Shown piece after piece: positions 24,228 through 32,319 of a DNA stretch of 32,319 nucleotides. This DNA is from Roseburia sp. (GTDB taxonomy: Bacteria > Bacillota_A > Clostridia > Lachnospirales > Lachnospiraceae), in contig DXQT01000026.1 of the NCBI GenBank assembly GCA_019411365.1, forward strand, positions 1 to 32,319. The letters run 5' to 3'. The position numbers and the translations under genes are program-made. The notes beneath the pieces were generated by a model, which had not been told where the DNA came from, searched no databases, and saw only the letters and a program-made list of their open reading frames with translations. Position 1 is the first letter of the stretch. The number at the start of each line of letters is the position of its first letter.

Positions 24228-25379
24228 TTATTTTGCACTCATCTTTTTTTCAATAAACTCATAAGCAGCTGCTTCTGTCCCCAAAATTTCATCCACATCC
24301 GGATGATCGATAAACTCTGCATTTTCCATACATGCCTCGATCAACTCTGTGATCTCCGGATAAGAAATCTTCCGGTCTAAAAACAGACTGACCGCTTTCT
24401 CATTGGCAGCATTGTACACAGTCGGAATATTTCCGCCCTTTTCCATTGCCTGATATGCAAGTGCAAGCCCGCGGAATGTATCGGTATCCGGCTTCTCGAA
24501 GGTAAGATCTGCAATTTCAAACAGATCCAGTCTCCTGCCCGAAAGATTCCGGCGCTCCGGATAATAAAGTGCATACTGGATTGGAAGTCTCATATCCGGC
24601 GTGCCAAGCTGTGCGATCACTGCTCCATCCTGATACTCTACAGCAGAATGAATGACACTCTGCGGATGTACTACAACCTGAATCTGATCTAAAGCCACAT
24701 CAAAGAGCCATTTTGCTTCCATCACTTCCAGTCCTTTATTTACCAATGTGGAAGAATCAATCGTGATTTTTCTTCCCATGCTCCAGTTTGGATGTTTCAG
24801 GGCATCTTCCACCTGAATATTCTTAAGTTCATCTGCTTTTCTTCCACGGAACGGTCCACCGGAAGCTGTCAGTAAAATCCTGCTGATCTTATTATCTCCG
24901 GCACCCTGCAGCGACTGGAAAATCGCACTGTGTTCGCTGTCCACCGGAAGAATTGGCACCTTGTATTCCTTTGCAAGCGGAATAATAATATGTCCGGCAG
25001 TGACAAGTGTTTCCTTGTTTGCCAAAGCAATTTTCTTTCCTGCTTTAATTGCAGCAATCGTTGGTCTGATTCCAAGCATACCAACAATTGCAGTCACTAA
25101 AATCTCACTCTCCGGAATCACCGATACTTCAAGAAGTCCTTCCATGCCAGACACGATTTTTATGCCGAGGTCTTTTGTATTTGTACGAAGTTCTGATGCC
25201 TTTTTTTCATCCCATACACTGACAAGAGATGGTCTGAACTCCCTCATCTGTGCTTCTAACAAACTGATATTACTTCCGGCAGCCATTGCCACTACCTGAA
25301 TATCCCCCTGCTCTCTTACAATATCGAGTGTCTGTGTACCGATAGAACCGGTAGAACCTAAAATTGCAATTTTTTTCAT
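24228..25379 (-). CDS. dxr: 1-deoxy-D-xylulose-5-phosphate reductoisomerase
   Basis: This 383-residue NADPH enzyme makes MEP from DXP, the first committed step of the isoprenoid pathway. It shows the nucleotide-binding GSTGSIGTQTLDIV (8-21), ANKETLV, the active-site VDSEHSAIFQSLQG, TASGGPFRG and the HPNWSMGRKITIDSSTLVNKGLE block. Length fits the family. It starts 19 bases after cdsA and precedes rseP, in the operon that also encodes UppS, which uses the end product. Confidence 0.97.
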   Translation of the reverse strand: MKKIAILGSTGSIGTQTLDIVREQGDIQVVAMAAGSNISLLEAQMREFRPSLVSVWDEKKASELRTNTKDLGIKIVSGMEGLLEVSVIPESEILVTAIVGMLGIRPTIAAIKAGKKIALANKETLVTAGHIIIPLAKEYKVPILPVDSEHSAIFQSLQGAGDNKISRILLTASGGPFRGRKADELKNIQVEDALKHPNWSMGRKITIDSSTLVNKGLEVMEAKWLFDVALDQIQVVVHPQSVIHSAVEYQDGAVIAQLGTPDMRLPIQYALYYPERRNLSGRRLDLFEIADLTFEKPDTDTFRGLALAYQAMEKGGNIPTVYNAANEKAVSLFLDRKISYPEITELIEACMENAEFIDHPDVDEILGTEAAAYEFIEKKMSAK

Positions 25380-25398
25380 GTTTTATAATTTCCTTATC

Positions 25399-26205
25399 TT
25401 ATAATTTAATAAAGTTCACTGCAAGGAAATAAATGATCGGTGCAGTAAAGATCACACTGTCAAAACGGTCTAAAATACCACCGTGCCCCGGAATCAGTTT
25501 TCCATAATCTTTGATCTCATAATTACGCTTGATGGCGGATGCAGTCAGATCCCCCACCATAGAGATTAAAGCTCCAACCGCACTGATTCCTGCCATGATC
25601 CAGACATGTGTCTGATCAATCTGCATGGCACTTTTAAAGATCATGCCATAAATAATCGTAAGAAGCGCTGCACCTGCGACGCCGCCGACAGCACCCTCCA
25701 CTGATTTCTTCGGACTTAATTTTGGCGACATTTTATGTTTCCCAATCAACATTCCTACACAGTATGCACAGGTGTCGCATCCCCAGGAGCACAAAAAAAC
25801 AAGCCATACAATGTAGGCACCTGCCTCAATCATACGTGTCTGATACACATACGACAGCATCACAGCAACATAGAACACGCCAAAAAATGCTGCAAGTACC
25901 TGTTCCGTCTTATACTTCGGATATGTAAATACATATGCGAACATCATAAGAATCAAAACACCTAATACAAACACCATTGTATCCGGCAAAAATGCAAATT
26001 TCAGATTGCAATAATACACGGTCGCAGCCAGATAACCAATGATTCCAACCGCCTCTTTTTCAATGTGAAAAATGCGGTATAATTCAAACATTCCAATATA
26101 GGAAATAACCAGTGTTGAGATCAGCAGGACATCTCCGCCTGTAATGATCAGCGCAAGCGCTGCGATCACTAACACGATTCCACTTAATAATCTTGTCTTA
26201 AACAT
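25399..26205 (-). CDS. cdsA: Phosphatidate cytidylyltransferase (CDP-diacylglycerol synthase)
   Basis: This 268-residue integral membrane enzyme makes CDP-diacylglycerol from CTP and phosphatidic acid for phospholipid synthesis. It has several hydrophobic helices and the C-terminal family signature (SMVGDLTASAIKRNYEIKD, then GKLIPGHGGILDRFDS) with its acidic metal-binding residues; the SPKKSVEG segment is also typical. The start codon overlaps the uppS stop by one base (TAATG), so translation is likely coupled. Confidence 0.95.
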   Translation of the reverse strand: MFKTRLLSGIVLVIAALALIITGGDVLLISTLVISYIGMFELYRIFHIEKEAVGIIGYLAATVYYCNLKFAFLPDTMVFVLGVLILMMFAYVFTYPKYKTEQVLAAFFGVFYVAVMLSYVYQTRMIEAGAYIVWLVFLCSWGCDTCAYCVGMLIGKHKMSPKLSPKKSVEGAVGGVAGAALLTIIYGMIFKSAMQIDQTHVWIMAGISAVGALISMVGDLTASAIKRNYEIKDYGKLIPGHGGILDRFDSVIFTAPIIYFLAVNFIKL

Positions 26206-26924
26206 TATATTTCTCCATCCTCCTCTGAGAGTGCGCCAAACCTGCGGTCACGTTTATTATATGCTTCAACTGCCTTTTCTAATTCTTCTTTATGGAAGTC
26301 CGGCCATGGAACTTCCGTAAAATAAAATTCACTGTAAGCCAGCTGCCATAAGAGATAATTCGATAAGCGCTGTTCCCCGCTGGTGCGGATCAACAGATCC
26401 GGATCCGGAATATCTTTCGTATCCAGATAAGCTTCAAAATGTGTCTCATCAATCTCGTTTTCCTGCAATTTGCCGTCACGGAGATCTGCATACATTTTCC
26501 GCATGCCCCGGAGCATCTCATCCCGGCTTCCATAATTGATCGCAATCTGCAGATTCAAACCATCATTGTGTGCAGATGCAGACTCCAATTCTTTGATCTG
26601 ATTTTGAAACTTCTCACTGAGCTTTGTGGTATCTCCGATCACCCGGACACGCATATTATTCTTATCCGCAGTTTTAATACAGTTTTTCAGATAAGATTCC
26701 AGTAATTTCATCAATGCATTTACTTCGTTATCCGGCCGGTTCCAGTTCTCGGTAGAAAAAGCATATAAGGTAAGGTATTTTATTCCCATATCATGGGCTG
26801 CCTGGCAGACCGTCTCCACATTCTTAGCCCCGACCGTATGTCCGTAATTTCTTGGCATTCCTTTGCTTTTTGCCCATCTTCCATTTCCATCTAATATAAT
26901 TGCTACATGTTGTGGGATCTTCAT
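26205..26924 (-). CDS. uppS: Undecaprenyl diphosphate synthase (cis-prenyltransferase)
   Basis: This 239-residue soluble enzyme adds isopentenyl units to farnesyl diphosphate to make the C55 lipid carrier for peptidoglycan and other wall polymers. It has the catalytic VAIILDGNGRWAK near the start, the GHTVGAKN block, YAFSTENWNRP, and the C-terminal DLLIRTSGEQRLSNYLLWQ with the pyrophosphate-binding residues. It overlaps cdsA by one base. A 156-base gap separates it from frr, and the TGA of an upstream 44-codon open frame overlaps its ATG. Confidence 0.97.
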   Translation of the reverse strand: MKIPQHVAIILDGNGRWAKSKGMPRNYGHTVGAKNVETVCQAAHDMGIKYLTLYAFSTENWNRPDNEVNALMKLLESYLKNCIKTADKNNMRVRVIGDTTKLSEKFQNQIKELESASAHNDGLNLQIAINYGSRDEMLRGMRKMYADLRDGKLQENEIDETHFEAYLDTKDIPDPDLLIRTSGEQRLSNYLLWQLAYSEFYFTEVPWPDFHKEELEKAVEAYNKRDRRFGALSEEDGEI

Positions 26925-27080
26925 GCTCTCTGTTTATCCTTTCTGTTCCAGTCAAACGGCACAAAACTTTGTAATCCTTCTGTTCCGCTGTCATTGCAAA
27001 ATATTGTTCTTTTATTAGTTACGAAAATGAGGACACGATTTTCTCATGCCCCCACTCTTTCTTTTATTCTGTCAATTTAT

Positions 27081-27632
27081 TTATACAGTTAAAATTTCTT
27101 TTGTTTTAACTTCTACTGCTTCATCGACAGCTGCAATATATTTATCTGTCATCTTCTGAGCATTTTCTTCCAATGCTTTGATTTCATCTTCTGAAACATC
27201 CTCTTTTGCAAGTTTCTTGAAGGAATCATTTGCATCACGACGAATATTACGAATGGCTACTTTTGCACTCTCACCTTTCTTCTTTACGTCTTTTGCAAGA
27301 TCTTTACGTCTTTCCTCTGTCAGTTCCGGGAATAAAAGACGGATTGTCTTTCCATCATTGGTAGGATTGATTCCAAGATCAGATGTCATGATCACTTTCT
27401 CAATCTCTTTTACCATAGAAGCTTCCCATGGCTGAATCTGAATCATTCTAGGTTCCGGAACATTTACGTTTGCCACCTGCTGGATAGGTGTTGGTGTTCC
27501 GTAATAATCAACTCTCAATTTATCAAGAACATGTGGATTGGCACGTCCGGCACGGATACTTCCAAATTCCTCTGATAAATTGTTCATTGTTTTCTGCATT
27601 TTCTCATCGAACTGAACTAATCTCTCGTCCAT
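27081..27632 (-). CDS. frr: Ribosome recycling factor
   Basis: This 183-residue, tRNA-shaped factor splits post-termination ribosomes together with EF-G. Segments such as EFGSIRAGRANPHVLDKLRVDYYG, TPIQQVANVNVPEPR and LFPELTEERRKDLAKDVKKKGE cover the family. The ribosome site is AGGAGG, in a leader nearly identical to that of galE. It lies downstream of pyrH, the usual bacterial order. Confidence 0.98.
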   Translation of the reverse strand: MDERLVQFDEKMQKTMNNLSEEFGSIRAGRANPHVLDKLRVDYYGTPTPIQQVANVNVPEPRMIQIQPWEASMVKEIEKVIMTSDLGINPTNDGKTIRLLFPELTEERRKDLAKDVKKKGESAKVAIRNIRRDANDSFKKLAKEDVSEDEIKALEENAQKMTDKYIAAVDEAVEVKTKEILTV

Positions 27633-27659
27633 ATTAATCCTCCTTGTTTTTGCGAAGCA
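27630..27659 (-). repeat. Leader module shared with galE (copy 2)
   Basis: On the minus strand the frr leader reads GCTTCGCAAAAAC, AAGGAGG, ATTAATATG, matching the galE leader at 5253-5281. Here it forms a TTTTTGC-GAA-GCAAAAA inverted repeat (27647-27663) just before the ribosome site, which could make a small hairpin. Confidence 0.7.
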
Positions 27660-27696
27660 AAAATCCGAACTCCGAGTGAGGAGAGGATTTAGCCTC

Positions 27697-28392
27697 CTAA
27701 ACTGTTACCTTTGTGCCATTAAATTCTCCACTCATGGCCTTTACAATACTATTTTCTTCATTTAATCCGAACACATACATCGGCATCTTGTTTTCCATGC
27801 ACATAATGGATGCTGTAAGATCTACTACAGCGAGCTTCTGGTCAATTACCTCCTGAATAGATACCTCATCATACTTCTTAGCAGCCGGATTCAGCTTCGG
27901 ATCGCTGTCATAGACACCATCAATTGCCTTTGCAAGATAAATACCTTCTGCTTCCATCTCAATTGCGCGTAATACGATTCCCGTATCGGTAGAAAAATAA
28001 GGATGACCTGTTCCACCTGCAAAGAAAACAATCTTTCCCTCATTGAAACATTTATCTGCCTCATCTTTAGAGAAAAGCTTTGTCATGCTTCCACATAAAA
28101 ATGGTGTAAAAATCTCTGTATCCATTCCAACAGAACGGAAAATCTCAGATACATAGATACAGTTCATAATGGTTGCTAACATACCGATCTGATCCGCCTT
28201 AGGTCTGTCGATCGTCTCGGAAGTTCTTCCTCTCCAGAAATTACCACCACCGATCACAATACCAATCTGGATTCCTTTATCTGCAATCTGCTTTACCTGT
28301 TTTGCAACTTCTGTAACGGTTGGTTCATCAAAACCAGTGTGTTTTTCACCGGCTAATGCTTCTCCACTTAATTTCAAAAAAACTCGTTTCAT
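27697..28392 (-). CDS. pyrH: UMP kinase
   Basis: This 231-residue amino-acid-kinase-fold enzyme phosphorylates UMP to UDP. Markers are the N-terminal FLKLSGEALAG, the glycine-rich GIVIGGGNFWRGR, DQIGMLATIMNCIYV and the TDTGIVLRAIEMEAE region. The length is normal. It starts 24 bases after the bactofilin gene and is followed by frr after 64 bases. Confidence 0.97.
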   Translation of the reverse strand: MKRVFLKLSGEALAGEKHTGFDEPTVTEVAKQVKQIADKGIQIGIVIGGGNFWRGRTSETIDRPKADQIGMLATIMNCIYVSEIFRSVGMDTEIFTPFLCGSMTKLFSKDEADKCFNEGKIVFFAGGTGHPYFSTDTGIVLRAIEMEAEGIYLAKAIDGVYDSDPKLNPAAKKYDEVSIQEVIDQKLAVVDLTASIMCMENKMPMYVFGLNEENSIVKAMSGEFNGTKVTV

Positions 28393-28416
28393 TTATGCAT
28401 CCATTTCCTTTCTGGA

Positions 28417-29241
28417 TTATTCATTATTCTTGGAAGCAAAAAGGCTCTCAACATCAACATCTGAGTAGCACTGGGAGCAGAAACCTTCGATGACTGCACC
28501 ATTGTTGATCTGTACGGAACGGGATTTGATGTTACCCATAACAACAGCGGATGTATCGACAACAACAGGTCCCTGAACATCAATATCTCCTTTGATTGCT
28601 CCTGCAATAACTGCAGATGAAGATGTTACATTACCAATGATCACAGAGCCAAGTCCGATCTTAACAGTACCTGTGCTTACGACTTCTCCCTCAATCTTAG
28701 CTGCATCAGCAAAAAATTCAGAAGAATTGCTGTTACCTGTTACTGTACCTGTTACAACAAGTTTTCCATTACATCCAATGTCTCCCTGAACGTTTCCTCT
28801 GATATCTAAAGATCCGTTTGATACGATATCTCCTTTGATGATCGTTCCCTCTGTAATTACAGATACCTCATCTGATACTGGTTTTGTTTCATTGACAACT
28901 GGTGTTATATTGTCTGCCATTTTTCTTTCCTCCTGAGTGTTTTTCACATGATTTTCCGGGATCACCGGCTGTTCGATTTTTGTTTCACCTGCTGGCTGTG
29001 GCTGCGGTGCGGACGGAACTGGCTGATTCTGCACTGAAGTCTGCTGTTTTGCAGTCTGTGAAGTCACCTGTTCTAAAAGACCGTCTAATTTGGAAAGTTC
29101 AGATTCAACATCCACTTCATTTTCCAAAGTGTTCACAACTAAATCTTCATTTGCTGCGCCATCTTCTAAATTGTCCTCACCCGGCATCAATTCATTCACT
29201 GCCTGTGAAAAATCATCTTTAAAATCTTTAAAAAATCCCAT
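28417..29241 (-). CDS. Bactofilin family polymer-forming protein
   Basis: This 274-residue protein ends in a bactofilin beta-helix (about 125-265) with the repeating hydrophobic rungs of the family (IIKGDIVSNGSLDIRGNVQGDI, then KIEGEVVSTGTVKIG). Bactofilins polymerise into filaments that scaffold envelope enzymes or cell-shape factors. The first 107 residues are acidic, then Pro/Gln-rich, and look disordered. An internal ATG (M108, at 28920) has AGGAGG (complement of 28929-28934) exactly 8 bases upstream, better than many true starts, so a 167-residue core form may also be made. The neighbouring deacetylase-like gene is 23 bases away. Confidence 0.88.
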   Translation of the reverse strand: MGFFKDFKDDFSQAVNELMPGEDNLEDGAANEDLVVNTLENEVDVESELSKLDGLLEQVTSQTAKQQTSVQNQPVPSAPQPQPAGETKIEQPVIPENHVKNTQEERKMADNITPVVNETKPVSDEVSVITEGTIIKGDIVSNGSLDIRGNVQGDIGCNGKLVVTGTVTGNSNSSEFFADAAKIEGEVVSTGTVKIGLGSVIIGNVTSSSAVIAGAIKGDIDVQGPVVVDTSAVVMGNIKSRSVQINNGAVIEGFCSQCYSDVDVESLFASKNNE

Positions 29242-29264
29242 AATCTTCCTCCATTTATATTTAG

Positions 29265-30248
29265 TTAGTCAATACTGTCTGCCTTCACATATTGAATAAC
29301 TGATGTATCTTCATCAATCGGCAGAATCTCAGCGCCCATTTCATTCAATGCCTCGATCAATGGTGCTAAAGCCTCTACCGTTGCTGACTTATCTGATGCG
29401 TCATGTAACAAAACAACTGACATTTTATATTTTACTACATCATCCATCACATTCGCAACTATTTCCTCGGATGAATATGCATTCGATGCTGCATCCCCCG
29501 CAGAAACGTTCCAGTCATAATAAATAACTCCCTGTTCATTCAGGTAATGGATAAAATCACTCATTGGTACGTTACTGATCTGATTACTGCTTCCACCCGG
29601 GAAACGATAGTAAATACTGTTCACTCCTGTGACCTGATGCAATTCATCACGTAAGCGTTCAAAATCTTCTTCAAATGCCTCATCCGACTGATAAATCTGA
29701 CTGTATTTGTTGGAATAAGAATGCATTCCAAGTGTATGTCCCTCATCCACTATTCTCTGATACAATGCCTTGGATTCTTCATCCTCTTTGCCGACCACAA
29801 AAAAAGTTGCTTTCACATCATATTGGGCCAATATATCCAAAATTTCTCCCGTATTATCGGAAGGTCCGTCTTCAAAGGTCAGATAAACCTTATGTATATC
29901 CCCATCACTGGCCAGATTCTCTTCTTCTGAAATACCGGTAGCCGGCGGTGTCACAGACTCATAGGTTTTTGGTGTCTCTGTTGCTTCAGTGACATCGGTA
30001 TAAACAGACTCCCCGGCACTTTCCGGTTTCTGCGCATTTTCCTGCTGAACCTGTTCCTTCGAACTGACTGTCACAATATTATCCAGTTTATGCTGAATCT
30101 TTATTACCTGCACAAATAAAACAATGATCAGTATCATCGACAGGATGATCCATCCGGCAATCGTCATTATAATACCATTCCGAATCCGTCCGATTCTTTT
30201 TCTTCGTTTTCTTTGATTATTTATTGCCTCTGTATCTTTATCCTGCAT
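29265..30248 (-). CDS. Membrane-anchored polysaccharide deacetylase-like (NodB domain) protein
   Basis: This 327-residue protein has a basic N terminus, one transmembrane helix (about 25-48), a low-complexity spacer to about 115, and a NodB deacetylase domain. Motif 1 is TFEDGP (124-129), where the family has TFDDGP, so the usual catalytic-base Asp is Glu. Motif 2 is HSYSN (176-180), where the second metal-binding His of HSxxH is Asn. Motif 3 (RFPGG, 215-219), a DWN segment and LLHD are kept. The family removes acetyl groups from peptidoglycan or chitin-like polymers outside the cell. With a base and a metal ligand changed, activity may be shifted or lost. It lies in a likely operon with the bactofilin. 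Confidence 0.88.
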   Translation of the reverse strand: MQDKDTEAINNQRKRRKRIGRIRNGIIMTIAGWIILSMILIIVLFVQVIKIQHKLDNIVTVSSKEQVQQENAQKPESAGESVYTDVTEATETPKTYESVTPPATGISEEENLASDGDIHKVYLTFEDGPSDNTGEILDILAQYDVKATFFVVGKEDEESKALYQRIVDEGHTLGMHSYSNKYSQIYQSDEAFEEDFERLRDELHQVTGVNSIYYRFPGGSSNQISNVPMSDFIHYLNEQGVIYYDWNVSAGDAASNAYSSEEIVANVMDDVVKYKMSVVLLHDASDKSATVEALAPLIEALNEMGAEILPIDEDTSVIQYVKADSID

Positions 30249-30284
30249 GGAATAACCCCCAAGCTTATCATTTGTCTCCTATCT

Positions 30285-30311
30285 ATTGTAACACATTTTT
30301 TGATTTTTCAA
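30285..30311 (-). promoter_or_regulatory. Likely promoter of the deacetylase-bactofilin operon
   Basis: On the minus strand TTGAAA (complement of 30306-30311) and TACAAT (complement of 30285-30290) are 15 bases apart; TTTGAA read one base earlier gives 16. The start would be about 30 bases before the ATG. Confidence 0.5.
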
Positions 30312-30381
30312 AGCAGAAAACAGCATATAATCGTATGATTTTTTCAAATTATTGCAATTATTGTCAGAATTTTCCTATTTT

Positions 30382-30416
30382 AAAAGGGGCAAGCCGTCAA
30401 AACAGCTCTGCCCCTC
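30382..30416 (-). terminator. Terminator of the chemotaxis receptor gene
   Basis: AGGGGCA (30385-30391) pairs with TGCCCCT (30409-30415), with an inner GC/GC extension. On the minus strand it is followed by TTTTAAAATAG. It lies about 20 bases past the stop of the chemotaxis receptor. Confidence 0.75.
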
Positions 30417-30436
30417 CGCATCCAATTACAAATCTG

Positions 30437-32128
30437 TTACTCTAATGTAAATTTAGTAACAATATCTCTCAGTTCATCTACACACTGATAACATTCTTTT
30501 ACTTTATCTGTTGCGGATGATGTCTTCTCTACCATGCCGGAAGTTTTTTCTGCAATATCCGTAACGCCCACAGAGGATTCACCCACCGTATCGTTGATGC
30601 CGCTCAAAGCACTTGCGATCTGCTCGATCGCACCTGCAAGCTGCGCCATGGATGTCTTGATTCCCTCCATGCTGTTCTTAAATACATTCGCATCATCCTT
30701 ATATTGTTCACTTACCTGTTCAAATTCTTTGTAATCAGCAGATACGCTCTTCTCAAGGAACTCTGTTGTCTCTTCCAGACATTCCGACATATTGCCGACT
30801 GCCTCGTTTACTTCTTTTACAATCGCACTGATATTGGCAATTGCCTGGGAAGTCTGGTCTGCAAGGCTTCCAATTTCAGTTGCAACTACAGCAAATCCTT
30901 TTCCTGCTTCTCCTGCTCTTGCCGCCTCGATGGATGCGTTCAAAGCCAGAAGACCTGTCTGAGAAGAAATCTCCATGATAGTTCCTGTCAGTTCATTGAT
31001 CTTCTCAACTGCTTTGGAGCCTTCAATTGCTTTTTCAGCTTTCTCCTTGACAGAATTATAAATCTCCATTGTCTTATTGCTTGCGGTGACAGTCTTGGTA
31101 CGAAGCTGCAAAGCACGATCCATAACAGTTTCTGAATTCTTTGCACCTTCCTCTGCCATGGCATTGATAGTTTCAGCTTCTCCCTTGATCTGGGACACAT
31201 TCTCATTGATTGTGACAGTTGTCGCTGCTGTCTCCTGCATACCGGCAGCAAGCTGCTGGCTGGTTGCCGAGTTATCGGAACACATCTGGTTCACCGTATC
31301 CGTAACCTCATTTAACTCAGACACATTCTCATTGATCTTCTGTCCTGCATCCTGGATACTGGCAACCATATCACGCAGATTTTTGCGCATAATATGCATT
31401 TCAGCTGCCATAATCCCAATCTCATCTTTTCTGCTGTATAATCTTCTGCTGTTAGCATTATGGGTAAAGTCAAAATTAGCTGTTCTCGTAATAATATAAG
31501 TCAGCTGGTGAATTGGTTTTGTGATCATGTTTGTCAAAACCAATGCAGCCAGACAGCAGATGATCAGACAGACACCCATAGTAATCTGCATTAACCTTAC
31601 CATATTGGTGATTGGTTCCATGATCTCACCTTTATCTGCAGACATCACAACAATCTTGTGGTCAGATGTCAGTGCATATGCAGCATATTTGACTGTTCCG
31701 TTAAAATTATAGGTTACAACCGCATCCTGTGGGATATTGCCTGATTGAAGCTGGCTCACAACGCCCTTTACAACCTCATTTTCCACAGATTTTCCAATTT
31801 TATCTACAGTCGGATGATAAAGCATCGTGCCGTCAGAATCTACAAGATATCCATAGGCAGACGGTACACCCTCCATGCGCATGTCCTGCATGACAGCTGC
31901 ACACTGGGATGAAAAATCTGTCTCTGTCGGAATCTTGTCTAATGTTTTTGCCGCTGACTCCGTAAGGCTCAAAATAAAATTCTCGTTGACATTGTTGACT
32001 GTCGCCGAAGACCTTACATTTGCGATAGAAATACACGCCATAAGCGATAAAGTCACCATCACAACCACCATTAACATGATCTTTGCTGTGATGGAGTGGA
32101 TAAATGATACTTTTTCTTTTGCTTCCAT
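30437..32128 (-). CDS. Methyl-accepting chemotaxis protein
   Basis: This 563-residue receptor has a transmembrane helix at about 14-36, an extracellular Cache-like sensor (about 37-190; contains [22 protein letters not shown]), a second helix at about 195-215, a HAMP linker ([13 protein letters not shown]), and a long cytoplasmic coiled coil. The hairpin tip ([26 protein letters not shown]...[12 protein letters not shown]) contacts CheA/CheW. Such receptors sense small molecules and steer flagellar movement. The start at 32128 has AAGGAG about 10 bases upstream; 15 more in-frame residues precede it without a ribosome site. No chemotaxis or flagellar gene lies beside it. The ligand is unknown. 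Confidence 0.93.
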   Translation of the reverse strand: MEAKEKVSFIHSITAKIMLMVVVMVTLSLMACISIANVRSSATVNNVNENFILSLTESAAKTLDKIPTETDFSSQCAAVMQDMRMEGVPSAYGYLVDSDGTMLYHPTVDKIGKSVENEVVKGVVSQLQSGNIPQDAVVTYNFNGTVKYAAYALTSDHKIVVMSADKGEIMEPITNMVRLMQITMGVCLIICCLAALVLTNMITKPIHQLTYIITRTANFDFTHNANSRRLYSRKDEIGIMAAEMHIMRKNLRDMVASIQDAGQKINENVSELNEVTDTVNQMCSDNSATSQQLAAGMQETAATTVTINENVSQIKGEAETINAMAEEGAKNSETVMDRALQLRTKTVTASNKTMEIYNSVKEKAEKAIEGSKAVEKINELTGTIMEISSQTGLLALNASIEAARAGEAGKGFAVVATEIGSLADQTSQAIANISAIVKEVNEAVGNMSECLEETTEFLEKSVSADYKEFEQVSEQYKDDANVFKNSMEGIKTSMAQLAGAIEQIASALSGINDTVGESSVGVTDIAEKTSGMVEKTSSATDKVKECYQCVDELRDIVTKFTLE

Positions 32129-32319
32129 GACTATAACACTCCTTCTTATTTTCTGGTAGTGTAACATCAGCACTACGTTTGTAATAGTTATGTTAACTTT
32201 TCTATTAATACCATGATAAGATACTTTCCAATATTTAGCAAGGTTTTTTCAACAATATTTTACAGCCCTTGAATGAAATTTTAAATTCCACATCTATGCT
32301 GAATTTAGTCTTTCTCTCT

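Noticed and set aside
32129..32319. Possible flagellar sigma-factor promoter before the chemotaxis gene
   Set aside because: TAAA-like boxes exist, but the GCCGATAA half is absent at the right distance; only weak housekeeping-like boxes are seen.

Overview
The window looks like chromosomal DNA from a gut-type Clostridia species, most likely a member of the Lachnospiraceae (Roseburia/Agathobacter-like). The grounds are protein style, strong AGGAGG ribosome sites, moderate G+C, a Gram-positive PolC, a DUF815-type AAA+ ATPase, an infC-rpmI-rplT operon with an AUU start, and the order pyrH-frr-uppS-cdsA-dxr-rseP-ispG-polC. The genus is an inference. Almost everything is on the minus strand. No tRNA, rRNA, CRISPR array, transposase or prophage was seen.

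Layout: (1) 1-2.4 kb is an AT-rich accessory cassette. It holds a BlaI-type repressor, a BlaR1-type M56 metalloprotease without a penicillin-binding sensor, and a small secreted aromatic-rich peptide whose start overlaps the protease gene. A 5'-truncated membrane-protein remnant lies beside it. (2) 2.4-6.3 kb: galE and pepF, with a divergent AraC-type regulator. (3) 6.36-6.65 kb: an Fst/par-style type I toxin-antitoxin locus. It has a 29-residue holin-like toxin, a convergent antisense RNA with a perfect consensus promoter, a shared bidirectional terminator, and direct repeats that put the antisense RNA over the toxin start region. (4) 6.8-8.16 kb: infC-rpmI-rplT behind an attenuating leader. 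(5) 8.3-17.4 kb: a PHP phosphoesterase; an operon of a divergent Ppx-like protein, polyphosphate kinase and a HAD phosphatase; a DUF815 ATPase coupled to bifunctional pheA; and a divergent DUF5050-like surface protein. (6) 17.5-28.4 kb: an isoprenoid/lipid-carrier/replication cluster with uridylate kinase and ribosome recycling factor (pyrH, frr, uppS, cdsA, dxr, rseP, ispG, polC). (7) 28.4-32.3 kb: a bactofilin with a probable internal start, a membrane-anchored polysaccharide deacetylase-like protein with altered catalytic motifs, and a methyl-accepting chemotaxis protein.

How it fits together: dxr and ispG act in the MEP pathway, which feeds UppS (undecaprenyl diphosphate). CdsA supplies CDP-diacylglycerol. 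RseP, the bactofilin and the deacetylase-like protein are envelope functions, so the right half is largely cell-envelope supply joined to core replication and translation. The least conventional parts are the two small-peptide loci (286-2160 and 6360-6655) and the proteins whose active-site motifs depart from their families (the Ppx-like protein and the deacetylase).
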